Source: Plenodomus lindquistii
Lineage: Eukaryota > Ascomycota > Dothideomycetes > Pleosporales > Leptosphaeriaceae
Assembly: GCA_025504975.1 (NCBI GenBank)
Contig: JANUWI010000003.1
Coordinates: forward strand, 744,001 to 808,000
Direction: 5' to 3'
Length of the DNA: 64,000 nt
The notes beneath the pieces are model-generated. The model was not told where the DNA came from, searched no databases, and saw nothing but the letters and a program-made list of their open reading frames with translations. Below, one piece after another: positions 54,097 through 64,000 of this stretch (the first letter of the stretch is position 1; the number at the start of each line of letters is the position of its first letter). The translations under genes and the position numbers were made by a program.

Positions 54097-54678
54097 TCAC
54101 CGCTGCAGTACGGCCTGCTGTGTCAACCAGTCCTCCAACTTCTTTTGGACATCTTTATCCACAGCGCAGAACTTGACGGGTCCCAACTCACTCCATCCTT
54201 CCATCACGTTTGGAAGCTCCTTCAGCCCTGCTATTTCCTTCACCTTCTGTGGCGTGTCCAATAACCCCCCAAGACGAAACAGCAGCATCATCTCGCCCTC
54301 GGCTCCAGCAGTGGGGATTGAAGCGCTCTGTCCCTTGAATACATTGGGTAGTTGGAGGCTGTGCTCATAGGCTTCGCGGTCGTAGCCGAGTGCTTCTTTT
54401 TCCTCTTTGATGAGAGACCAATGGTCATTTGTGATGCGCTCACGTGTGACTAGGGGTTTCAGCAATTTCGTTGTGAGCTTAGTTAAGGCCGAGAACGCAC
54501 CATCACTCCTCTGTTCTTCGATGAGACGAACAGCCTCCCAGTACGTATAGCCAAACAGCTTCTTCCATCTGTCCGTTGTCTCTTTTGGAATTGTGTCGGT
54601 GGCGTTGGCGGCCAGCTCAGCATCTGCCGCCGTTGCAGCCCGCGCCATTCTTTCTAGTTCTTCCCAACCGGCATCCAT
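54097..54678 (-). CDS. Uncharacterised helical protein (193 aa)
   Basis: Single exon, ATG in strong context (CACCATGG). It starts MDAGWEELERMARAATAADAEL; the middle has KLFGYTYWEAVRLIEEQRSDG and NDHWSLIKEEKEALGYDREAYEHSL; the C-terminus is KDVQKKLEDWLTQQAVLQR. It is mostly helical, charged and soluble, with no signal peptide. I do not recognise a family. The length, clean ATG and non-repetitive text support a real gene. It converges on the cupredoxin gene with a 259-bp gap. Confidence 0.72.
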   Translation of the reverse strand: MDAGWEELERMARAATAADAELAANATDTIPKETTDRWKKLFGYTYWEAVRLIEEQRSDGAFSALTKLTTKLLKPLVTRERITNDHWSLIKEEKEALGYDREAYEHSLQLPNVFKGQSASIPTAGAEGEMMLLFRLGGLLDTPQKVKEIAGLKELPNVMEGWSELGPVKFCAVDKDVQKKLEDWLTQQAVLQR

Positions 54679-55837
54679 GGTGTTGTTTTATCAATGATTC
54701 GTAGATGCAACGAAGGAATGAATTGGTCGTGTGGGGAGTATAACGAGATGAAGTTCGGAGCTGTAGTCGTGCGCCTCCCTAACCTGCGCCATTACGACAC
54801 AAAGCATGGCAAGTGCAATTGTGACTCATGATAACAAGAAGATATGAGCCATGTTCAAGAGACGGCGATGATCACCCTCTGTTAGCTTCCTCATAGGAGG
54901 TTTAGAGAATCTCCAGGACAGCAGAGAAGCTCCTGATAATCTGGGTGGTAAAAGTTGATCCGAAAGACGGACCCGGCATGTCTCAATCTTCCAGGTGCCT
55001 TAAATGTCTACACCATGCATCCAGGTGGGCTCTTGCTTATGGTAATCCTGGCCTATCTCCACTTCACTGCTGCAATACTGATGACCTTTCTATCCACCAT
55101 GAGTACAACCGCTGTGCAAGTAATAAGACGACACCAAGTATCGTCGTGCCTGGAAGTAGTCCTATGACGACATGCTCTCGGAAAGTCGGATACCTTGGCA
55201 ACGTTCGCAGCCCCAGCCTCATTGAGATGGTCCGACTCCGTTGCAAGTCAAAACGTCAGCCTCCATCAGCATTCTGCGCTAGGTGCGCTCGCATGAAGGC
55301 ATAGCCTATCAAAGGTTGTTATCTTGTCATCCCGTGCGCTATCTATGGTATGGTAGTTAGTGGCATGCATATTCAACTCCATCTGATGGCCACCTCGGCA
55401 AATCGTCACCTCGTACACTGTGGACACACAACAATCGGATCGCAAGCATTGCCTTTTCAGATTCCCATTCACTACATTCGCCAAGCTTCTCAGGTCAGGC
55501 GTATGGGAGATCGACTCTGTCCCAGAATCACTGCCTACCATGTAATCGTGGTACGTATTCCAAGACCCGTTCTGCGGGGTACCTAAAGTGCTCTTCGGGG
55601 TCCTAGTAAACCCGTGTCCCGTCTGTGCCTCGAGCAGGCAGACGAGCTAGGGTGCTTGAGCACTTGACGTTTCACTATTTATGCCGTGACATCCTCGAGT
55701 GCAACCTTATCGATACGGCAGTATTTCGAATCGATCCCACATTCACTGTAGCACAAGCTAAAGGTAGATCTCAATAATAGACGAAAGCCCCTCAGGACTT
55801 ACTCGGCGGCACTCATCAAAGGCGACTTTGTTTGAAA
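54679..55837. other. Intergenic DNA between divergent genes
   Basis: About 1.16 kb, promoters at both ends. No gene is supported. Confidence 0.45.
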
Positions 55838-57503
55838 ATGCACAGCTCAATTCTACTCGCCCTCTGGGCTATCGTCTCTTTCGTCATATACAGAATCGTT
55901 GCCTCGATCATCGTCTCTCGCCGTCATGCTGCAGTCGCTCGCCGTCTGGGATGTCAACCAGGACATAAGTTCAGGGACAACGATCCTCTGGGCTTGATTG
56001 GCGTGTGGAGGGTCATCAAAGCTGACAAAGAATTCCGCATACCTCAATTTCTACAAGGTCGCATCGACGCAGAGTGTGCCAAGAACGGCAGGAATATATC
56101 GACTTTCACGAACGGGCTCATGGGAGCTGTAGCTCATTTCACCATCGAGCCGAGAAATATCCAGGCTGTGCTGGCGACGCAGTTCAAAGACTTTGGACTG
56201 GGTGAGCGACGGAATGGTAATTTCAGTCCGCTCCTTGGTCATGGTATTGTATGTGTTCGGCGCTCAGCTTAAATGTCCATATACTGATTGACCGTAGTTT
56301 TCCACCGATGGCAAAGAGTGGGAGCACGCACGAGCTCTGCTTCGCCCGCAGTTTGCACGGGACCAGGTCAGCGATCTGGATCTCGAGGAAGAACATGTGA
56401 AGAACATGATGCGTGTTATCCCTGTCAACCAGGATGGCTGGACCGACGTCACGGACCTGAAGCCACTGTTCTTCCGCTTGACAATCGACTCTGCAACAGA
56501 GTTCCTATTCGGAGAAAGTGTCGATTCCCAACTCGCAGTCCTGCCCAACTACGTACCAAGCAAACCTGCCATGACTATCAAGGAACAGGACTTCGCCGTG
56601 TCCTTCGATAAAGCACAGGGCACCATTGCCACAGCCTCAAGACTGGGTGAAGGGTACTGGATGGTCTACGATAAGACTTTTAGAGAGCACTGCAAACGTT
56701 GCCACGACTTCATCGATCACTACGTCCAGCTAGCGCTCGCAAAGGAAAAGACGTCCAGCGTCAAGACTGCAAGCGGAAAGCAAAAGTACGTCTTCCTAGA
56801 CGCCCTGGTAGAGTCGACGCGCGACCCAATCGAGCTCCGTTCCCACATGATTTCCATCCTTCTCGCAGGTCGCGATACCACCGCCTCACTCCTTTCATAC
56901 GTCTTCATGCTCTTCACCCAACACCCTGACACCTACGCCAAGCTGCGCCGCATCGTGCTCGAAGAATTTGGGACTTACAACGACACTAAAAATCTCACAT
57001 TCTCAAGCTTGAAGAGTTGCAACTACCTCCAGTGGGTTCTCAATGAGACACTGCGTCTCTACCCTGTTGTCCCCCTCGACGGTCGTCGCGCGCTCAAGGA
57101 CACCACGCTCCCCACAGGCGGCGGCCCAGACGGCACTTCACCCATATATGTACGCAAGAACGAACAGGTCGACTACAACGTCTACATTATGCACCGCCGT
57201 AAAGATCTGTGGGGCGAGGATGCGGAGGAATTCAAGCCTGAGCGCTGGGACGGGCGGAAGAGCGGATGGGAGTATCTTCCTTTTAACGGTGGACCGCGAA
57301 TTTGCATTGGTCAGCAGTTTGCGCTGACAGAGGCTGGGTTTGTTGTCGTGCGTTTGGCGCAGAGATTCGAGCTATTGGAGAGTGTGGGGAATACTTGGGA
57401 GCCTGAGAGTGAGGGCGGAAAAGGGTTTGTGAGGCATGCGTTGAGTTTGACGGGGTGTCCTGCGGATGGTGTGAAGGTCAGGATGAAGGAGGCTGTGGTG
57501 TGA
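55838..57503 (+). CDS. Cytochrome P450, CYP52-like (alkane/fatty-acid hydroxylase type)
   Basis: Exons 55838-56248 and 56298-57503 (49-bp intron), 538 aa from the ATG at 55838 (MHSSILLAL). CYP52-type P450s hydroxylate the omega carbon of alkanes or fatty acids in the ER. An N-terminal anchor (about 4-30) is followed by FSTDGKEWEHARALLRPQFAR (C-helix WxxxR). The I-helix is Ala327-Gly-Arg-Asp-Thr-Thr; the ExxR pair is Glu387/Arg390; the heme loop FNGGPRICIGQQFA places the thiolate at Cys473. QFARDQVSDLDLEEEHVKNM and the long region after RPQFAR resemble CYP52. The exact substrate is not determinable. It is convergent with a Zn2Cys6 gene 259 bp away. Confidence 0.92.
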
Positions 57504-57762
57504 ATGGGATAGTAGATGATAGCTTGACTTGTAGTCCTGGAACAGGAACTGGTGGAGTCGTATGCATAGTAAGCGATTCATTTCCGAGTATGCGCTCTCA
57601 ATCCAAATCTGGAAGCTGCAAGATGCTGGACGTGAAAAGCTACGGGTAGCGACGTAAAAACCCAAGTCTAGCTGAAAACCCCAACCTATTAAACATTGAC
57701 CGCTCTAACAAGCCGTTTCTAAAACAAGTCTGGAACTGCACTTCACCAGTAGTACGTACGCT

Positions 57763-60602
57763 TCACGACTCATCAGGCATAGGCCATTGCACGTCCGCCG
57801 CTGAAAACTGGGGGAACGTAAACGGCGGCATCAGCATGTTCCCCGCTCCCACATCCGCGCTCCCAAACATCTTCTCGATATCGGCCTACAAAAAATTAGC
57901 GTCGCAGTAAGACCTTCGTCGACCAGACTCACCCAATCAACATCAGCAAGCGCATCCATGGGACTGCTCGCTGCCGTCGCTCCTCCCATACCCGCATACG
58001 TATTCGCCACAGGACTGCCACCATCGCTACCATGTTGCTGCACTGCGTTCGCCATGGCATTCGTCGGTAAGAAGTTGGCTCCAGGGTTTCCGAAATTGCC
58101 ATATCTAGACAGCACTCCATTGCCCAGGGAATCAGCAAAGTTTGTGAGGTTGGCAGGGAGTTCGATGGTGCCCCAATCGACGCTGGGGATAGCGCCGCCG
58201 AAGTGACCGACCGCAGTAAGCCGGTTTGACGGCGAGGGTCCCTGTGCCATTGGGATTGTGGGAGATGGCTGCTGCGGTGTTTGGTACTGCTGCATGGGAC
58301 CAGGGCTGAAAGCCGCTGCTGTGTTCTGTGAATTTTGGCTACGATTGCTTGCGCCAGAAGCGACGCTTGCGCGTCGCTCGCGTTCCTCCTTGGCTTCTCG
58401 TTGTCTCGTCTGATAGCTGAGCGTGTATATGCGTGGTCCGGGCTGGGGCATGCTGGTGGGAGCTTTGACCTTCTTGATTGCGTTGTAAGACTTTATTTTG
58501 ACGGCGAGGTCTTCCAGAATCATTCGCGCTTTCTCCACATTCGGTCGATCGTCTGTGATATCGAAGGCATAATCGATAGATTTCCAAATCCGCGCTTCCA
58601 TGGCCGGCTCCAAAGGCCCCGTGTATAATTCATTGAGCAATATCAGGGCGCATTGAAATTGATGCAATGCACCCACATACCATGACCACTTCGTCAGTCC
58701 AGGCTGACGCTCAATATTTGCGGAGTGCTCCAGGACCAAGGTCGATGCGCTCAAGATGATCTGTCGCAGTCGATCGGGCATTTTGCGTTTGTCAGTACTC
58801 ATGTATCCCAGCAGGACCATTATGTATAGTTCGTTGGAAACAATGCCATACATCTCAGACCCCACAACATGGACTGGATTGGACATGTCCAGCACAGGAA
58901 CCCATTTCTTCTTCTGAGCGGCCATGAAGGCATTGACACGTGCGAGCAAGGCAGTTAGCGAAGCTTTACCCTGCCCGTTTCGTCCTTTTTGCTCCATCTT
59001 GGGCCTCTCGTGCCACAAATAGCGGTGCATCTCGTAACACTCGAACCGCATGCGCGTAATTGTAACATCTGTGGTGTGCGTGCGGTCTGTAGATACGTCT
59101 ATGCTTTGATCCCCATTTTCAGCACGCTCAAGCTCGTCATCGTCAATGTTGAGTGGTAATTGAGTGTCGTAATCGTTTGGTCGTATCTGGGGGCGTGGAC
59201 CAGTACCCTCGCATGTCCGAAGGTCTAGGAAGCAAATCTGGTACCAGACGAGACGCCGCGTCTGGACTTCGACTGGCGATGTGCCGTAGGTGGTGGGATC
59301 GCGATGTAATCCCATGCATTCGGCCAAGCGGATCAAAGCCCCAGTCAACGCCGAATGAGCACGCGAAATATCGTTGCGACAGAGTGGAATCTGCACGGAG
59401 GGTAAGCCTCGGGAATACGATTGACCTTACCACGAAAGACCAACTCACCAGATACATTACGAACGCTTGGAGTGTTTCCAACTTGGTGGTACGCAGAACA
59501 TTAGCTCTTGACAGGGCTGCCTCTGTACCTTCTCTGAAGTTGTCCACGAGACTCTGTTTGTCAACCCCGAATTCGGCCAAAACCTTTTCCTCGGGCATGG
59601 ACACAACGGCACTGAGCAGGACAGCGAAAAGCATAGCCTGAAATGAGTTGCGAGGCTCCACGCCAGCACTAATGTCGGCCCAAAACTTTCCATAATGCCG
59701 CTCAAACGTCGGCCGATGCACACATTTCGCAATGAGATGAACAGCTATCCAGTAGTGAGCAACCAAGATGTCTACCAAAGGTTTGGAGGGGAGATGACTT
59801 GAAAGTGTCGTTTTCTCGAGGCCGGAGGAAAAGAAGAAGCTCGATGATGGAGCGACATAGTCTCGACCAGGCGCCATCCAATTGGCAGGGTTCTGGTCGA
59901 ACAGTGGACGACGTGTGGAGGGTTCAGCTTTTGGCAACTCCTTTAGTGTTTGAGCAATCTGATAGCTAGGTCAGGAATGTGTTGCAAGAACCTGAAAATG
60001 GTACTCACCTCTTCTGGGAATTTGGGTCTGACCAAGCCGCCAATGCGCTCGGTAATGCGTACTTTACCCATGGCGAATCCAAGGTCCACCACGTCGTCAT
60101 CGTCATCATCCTCATTATCGTAGTAGGCATCTTCAACAGCCATGGTTGTTGGAACCAAGCCTTTGGTATCCTCATCTTCTTCCTGATCACTGTATGATTC
60201 ATCTTGTCCAGGCAGCATACCAAGGGTACTGGATCTTCGTGGAAGAGGCGGGGGCGCCCCCCTTGACTGTGTTTTGCGGGCCACATCTTCTTCAAGGCTC
60301 CTCTCAAGGATTCCCATCTTCTCCTTGACGGCGGCTAGACGCGCCTGCGCCTCGGGATCGAGCCCAGAGGCAATGAAGACGCATTGCCGCGAGAGTTTGG
60401 TGCAATTGGTACATGGTTGCTGTTTGTCACATTTGAGCTTCCTACGCCGACATTCGAGGCACGAGGTAATCAGCCGATTGCGCCGACGAACACGTGGTTG
60501 CGGATTTATCGGTCTTCTCTCAGTCGCACTTGCTGTAGGGGCTGTAGGGGAAAGCACTTGTTCGGAAGAGTCAAGCTGTAGGTGAGGTGCGGGGCCAGAC
60601 AT
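57763..60602 (-). CDS. Zn2Cys6 transcription factor with fungal_trans domain
   Basis: Exons (minus) 60602-60009, 59958-59449, 59390-57933 and 57885-57763; introns 50, 58 and 47 bp; 894 aa. The N-terminal cluster Cys48, 51, 58, 64, 67, 74 has the canonical spacing, followed by a coiled-coil-like segment (EAQARLAAVKEKMGILERSLEED). An acidic stretch (NEDDDDDDVVDLG) follows. The middle homology region shows VAHYWIAVHLIAKCVHRPTFERHY, SRAHSALTGALIRLAECMGLHRDP and ETRRLVWYQICFLDLRTCE-like text. The C-terminus is Gln/Pro-rich with a hydrophobic end (FTFPQFSAADVQWPMPDES). For exon 2 the acceptor at 59959 is preferred, being 8-14 nt after a CTGAC branch site; one at 59941 is also in frame. Targets are unknown. 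Confidence 0.9.
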
Positions 60603-61694
60603 TACAGGATTAGCCGTCTTGTCCCGTGGCGATCCTGGGGAAGCAAGATGGGTGTGCCTGGTTCAGCCTTACGGACGTAATGGCGCGTCGTCAGATTGGA
60701 GGATTGTAGGTTGTTGTGGATCTGCATGGATGTTGGTAAAGCATGTGCAACATCGGATTCGGTACCTACATACTCCAAAAAAATTTGAGATGACTGCCAG
60801 TCACGGGATTGCCTGTGGAAACTGGGAACACTGCTAGTCCAGTGTCGGTAGTGCTGGGTTTGAGAGACGATGGCAATGTCCGCGTTCGGCAATCGACGAC
60901 GTAATCGACTTGAGCATGCCGTGGAAGTACGGTCAGTCGGAGCAAAAGGAGAAGCCTTGCAAATGGCGTTTCTGTGCGGCTCAACTATATGTATGGTGCT
61001 GCAGCCATGATGCTAAAGTAGCATTAGTCTTCTCAAGTCTGGTAACGCTTTGCTAGCCGCTCTGGGCTATGGACGAAGCGTGCGGAAGATGTGCTCAAGT
61101 TACATAGCCCCGCCATGACTGATTACTTTTCAGGGTTGAAGTTTGATAATCACTTCAGAATTGGTCCGCTCTCTCGGGATGCCAGTGGAAGCTTACTACA
61201 ACCTCTTTTCAAACTCTCTGCACAATTGCCCACGAGGCTCACATTGTTGATTGTTATCTCGGTAGTTTGCACTGAAAGCTATCCATGCGACCCCGCCGTC
61301 CTCAGATGCACCCACACATGCACAAACTGGCAACGCAGTGCTAGACTTGCACTTGATAGGCCGTCCTGAGCCCTTGCACTCTGCCATGGGGGTCCCGCAA
61401 ATAGCCCCAAACACGACCAGACGCGTTCACGAGTCGCGCATCGCCTGGGCACGTGTTGACTTTGCTCTTGACGCGACCAGTTGACCAGTTGACCCGCGAC
61501 GGCTAGGTTGGTCGATAGTTGCCGCCGCGATTTCTCCAACGCACGTCCTCACCGCTTCCATAACAAACACGTCTCTTGCGGTTCCCCTTCACCACAAAGT
61601 CTCCACAATCCAAATCTGCACACGTCTGTTTTCAATCGCCATCCCACCACGCCTCTCTGCCCCGCCCTCCAAAACTTCACCCCAAACCTCCACC
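60603..61694. other. Intergenic DNA between divergent genes
   Basis: About 1.1 kb with the promoters of the Zn2Cys6 gene and ASF1. No gene is supported. Confidence 0.45.
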
Positions 61695-62720
61695 ATGTCT
61701 GTCGTCTCGCTCCTCGGCGTCGAGGTCAAGAACAACCCCGCGCGCTTCGATGAGCCCTACGAGTTTGAGATTACCTTTGAGTGCCTCGAGCAGCTGCAAA
61801 AGGGTGAGAAGATGCGTTTGCGCCTGGCTGTCAGCAGGGCTAACCCACGGCAGATCTCGAGTGGAAATTGACTTATGTCGGCTCGGCCACATCGTGAGTG
61901 CCCCTCCTCGCCCCGTCGCCGGCCAGGGCTCAGCACCGCCAAACTGGAGACTAATGCGCTGCAGCAACGAATATGACCAGGAGCTCGATTCCGTCCTTGT
62001 CGGCCCCCTGCCCATCGGCGTCAACAAGTTTGTCTTTCGCGCCGACCCGCCAGATCTGTCGCGCATCCCCAACAGCGAGATCATTGGCGTCACTGTCATC
62101 CTGCTGAGCTGCAGCTACGAAGACCGCGAGTTTGTGCGCGTCGGCTACTATGTCAACAACGAGTATACAGATGAAGCGCTGGCACTCGACCCTCCTACAA
62201 AGCCTGTCATCGAGAAGGTTCAGAGGCAGATTTTGGCCGAGAAACCGCGTGTGACACGTTTCGCTATCAAGTGGTATGGAGTCTATAGTGTGTATGCATA
62301 TCGTGCCGAGCTAATCTGGCCAGGGACTCCGATGAGTCTGCACCTCCTGAGTTCCCCCCTGAGCAGCCCGAGGCCGACCTCACAGCAGACGGCGACCAGT
62401 ACGGTATTGAGGAGGAGGAAGAGGAAGAAGAAGAGGCCGAGGGCGCTGCTGTTGAGGGTGAAGACGCCGCAATGGCTGGAGCCGAAGACACTGCAGGCCC
62501 TGCCAACGACGACGACGCCGAGTCTGAGGCGGGCAGTGAAGAAATCGACATTGAAGATTCGGAGGGAGACGACGATGAAGAGGAGGGCGAAGAAGGCGAA
62601 GGTGGCGACGACGACATGGAGATGGATGAGGGTGAGGCCAGCGCCGCCAACGGCGCGAAGCCAGCCCAGCAAAAGCCTGATGCTGTACAGCAGCAAGGCG
62701 CGGATGTCATGGTCCACTAG
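61695..62720 (+). CDS. ASF1: ASF1, histone H3-H4 chaperone
   Basis: Exons 61695-61803, 61854-61893, 61965-62273 and 62324-62720; introns 50, 71 and 50 bp, each with a CTAA branch site; 284 aa. Asf1 hands H3-H4 dimers to CAF-1 or HIRA in the nucleus. The immunoglobulin-like core (about 1-155) is highly conserved: [95 protein letters not shown] and RPRVTRFAIKW-type end. The tail is strongly acidic (long Glu/Asp runs), typical of fungal Asf1. A 40-nt second exon makes it easy to mispredict. Confidence 0.97.
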
Positions 62721-63864
62721 AAGCTGCGGTGCATGGCCCGGTTATGCGACGCCTCGCGTGCTGACATTTCGATTACATTGGCATAGTTCACAGCGCTTGT
62801 TTTGTAAAGAGCAATAGAGCGCAATCAATTCATGGTATGCATGATATGGCATGGAATCTATGTAAAGTGGATTCGAATTCCGATCAGCCTTTACGCAAGA
62901 CGGAATGCTATGTTAAACAAGGCTGTATTGCAGCAGGTTCCTACTTTGACAAGTGTGTGCGAGTTCGGTGGTAGGCCGGGAAGACCAAGTGGGTGCGAGC
63001 CAATGCTGAGCTGAGCCTGACATATGCACTCCACGACCATTCAACTCTTTGCCTCAAACCCTCTCACCCGGCTGGTTGGCTGCCCATGTTTGATAGGCCA
63101 GGATCATGTGAAACGTGCCAAAGACGTCGAGGCCCGACGCGACGCCAGTACACAGCCTCTCAGCATGGAATGGCGCAGCAACGGTCGTGCATCGAACGAC
63201 TGGGTTTACCAACATATATAGCATACGTGAGTTTCGGGGTGCGTGGCAATGTCGACGTCTACCGTGGTCACACACACACACATGACCGCCACTCTCTTCC
63301 TAGAAAGCTTGCATGTGCTCAGCTTGAGAAGCTTAGTGGGGCCTCGACATCAAACGGCTTGCCCTTGACCTTCTGTCGTTCAGCTCAACCACTCCAGCCT
63401 CTGTTTCAGTAGCAAACAGCCTCCACCAACGAGTTGAGTGTCTCTACGACATCCAGGCCTGCGGCTACTACCCGATTTGGCTCCACCTTGAGCATTCACC
63501 AACGCCTCCGCTTACATACATCCTGACGTCCTGACTTTGGGCGACCTCTTCGGATCGCATACGACCAGTCTGGTTGAAGACGCTCCCGTGAAGCAGAGAG
63601 AGAGCCCAGGAGTTGCCGGAACGGTGACGGCCAGCCTCAGCGATTCAGGGTCAAGTACCCCACCAGGGGCAAGGCACCGCCCGTCACTCTATCCTCGATC
63701 CGCGCGTCATCCGGCCAGTCTAGAAACCTGCAAGACGGCGTCGCAGAACGTACTGCTAGCGTGTGCAAGACTGGACTCTGCATGCAACGCCGTTTCTCCT
63801 AGACCAAGACCGAGGTCAATCTTCCAAGTTTCGTAGAGTTCTGATATCTTCCCAACCCGCTGCG
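62721..63864. other. Intergenic DNA
   Basis: The ASF1 3' region, then the promoter of the gene at the right edge. A short CA repeat (CACACACACACA, about 63270-63281). No gene is supported. Confidence 0.45.
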
Positions 63865-64000
63865 ATGAGCTATCCCCCAGGCCATCCGCAGCTGGGGGCT
63901 ACATTTGTGCCTGGCGGTAAGGATGCATGCCCGCTGCGCGCCTGAGGCCTCGACTGACCTGGCACCTCCCACCATGCAGGCTTCGATGACTATTATATGC
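63865..64000 (+). CDS. 5' end of a gene cut by the window edge
   Basis: Exon 1 63865-63916, a 63-bp intron (GTAAGG ... ATGCAG, branch CTGAC), exon 2 from 63980 to the edge. The visible protein is MSYPPGHPQLGATFVPGG then FDDYYM. The splice join is phase consistent. The Pro/Gly-rich opening is not enough to name a family. Confidence 0.6.

Noticed and set aside
1..64000. CRISPR arrays, tRNA and rRNA genes
   Set aside because: No regularly spaced repeats; no tRNA cloverleaf or rRNA segment recognised by eye. A tRNA scan was not possible.

Overview
The window is nuclear DNA of a filamentous ascomycete (Pezizomycotina). Genes are compact and have short introns of 44-113 bp with GT...AG ends and CTAAC/CTGAC branch sites. 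The gene set is typical of moulds: NADPH oxidase B, the calpain PalB, a HET-domain protein, an AA9 copper oxygenase, a CYP52-like P450 and a Zn2Cys6 regulator. An AT-rich, TA-rich block that looks mutated by RIP (repeat-induced point mutation), set sharply against gene-rich DNA, would fit the Dothideomycetes (Pleosporales type). That placement is inference.

Region 1, 1-11340, is a transposon island. Bases 1-5142 and 10332-11340 are AT-rich and carry no long ORF, but a decayed Ty3/Gypsy element is still readable on the minus strand (RNase H, reverse transcriptase and a perfect gag zinc knuckle). A GC-normal, apparently intact Ty1/Copia element (5143-10331, minus strand) is inserted in this block. 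Its two LTRs are nearly identical. Gag and Pol share one frame and are separated by a single UGA followed by CUA, and the primer-binding site matches the anticodon arm of tRNA-Lys(CUU), so a half-tRNA primer is likely.

Region 2, 11341-30600: AA9 LPMO with CBM1 (+), Mpv17/PMP22 family (+), VPS51 (-) head to head with RMI1 (+), HET protein (+), a newly deduced 82-aa three-exon gene (+), GH20 hexosaminidase (-), GNT1-like glycosyltransferase (-), RPL12 (-), a deduced 99-aa two-exon gene (+) and two small Cys/His-rich proteins (+).

Region 3, 30900-46100: glyoxalase-fold protein with a long disordered tail (-), NEP1/EMG1 (-), a 72-aa membrane protein (+), a broken short-chain dehydrogenase (+), NADPH oxidase NoxB (+), metallo-beta-lactamase-fold hydrolase (-) and the oxysterol-binding protein Kes1/Osh4 (-, eight exons).

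Region 4, 46961-64000: calpain PalB (-) head to head with a peroxisomal-type carrier (+), secreted cupredoxin (+), unknown 193-aa protein (-), CYP52-like P450 (+) convergent with a Zn2Cys6 factor (-), histone chaperone ASF1 (+) and the first exons of another gene cut by the right edge.

Most genes are unrelated housekeeping neighbours and no secondary-metabolite cluster is seen. Exon joins were derived by hand from splice signals and checked for reading phase; no alignment or expression data were available.
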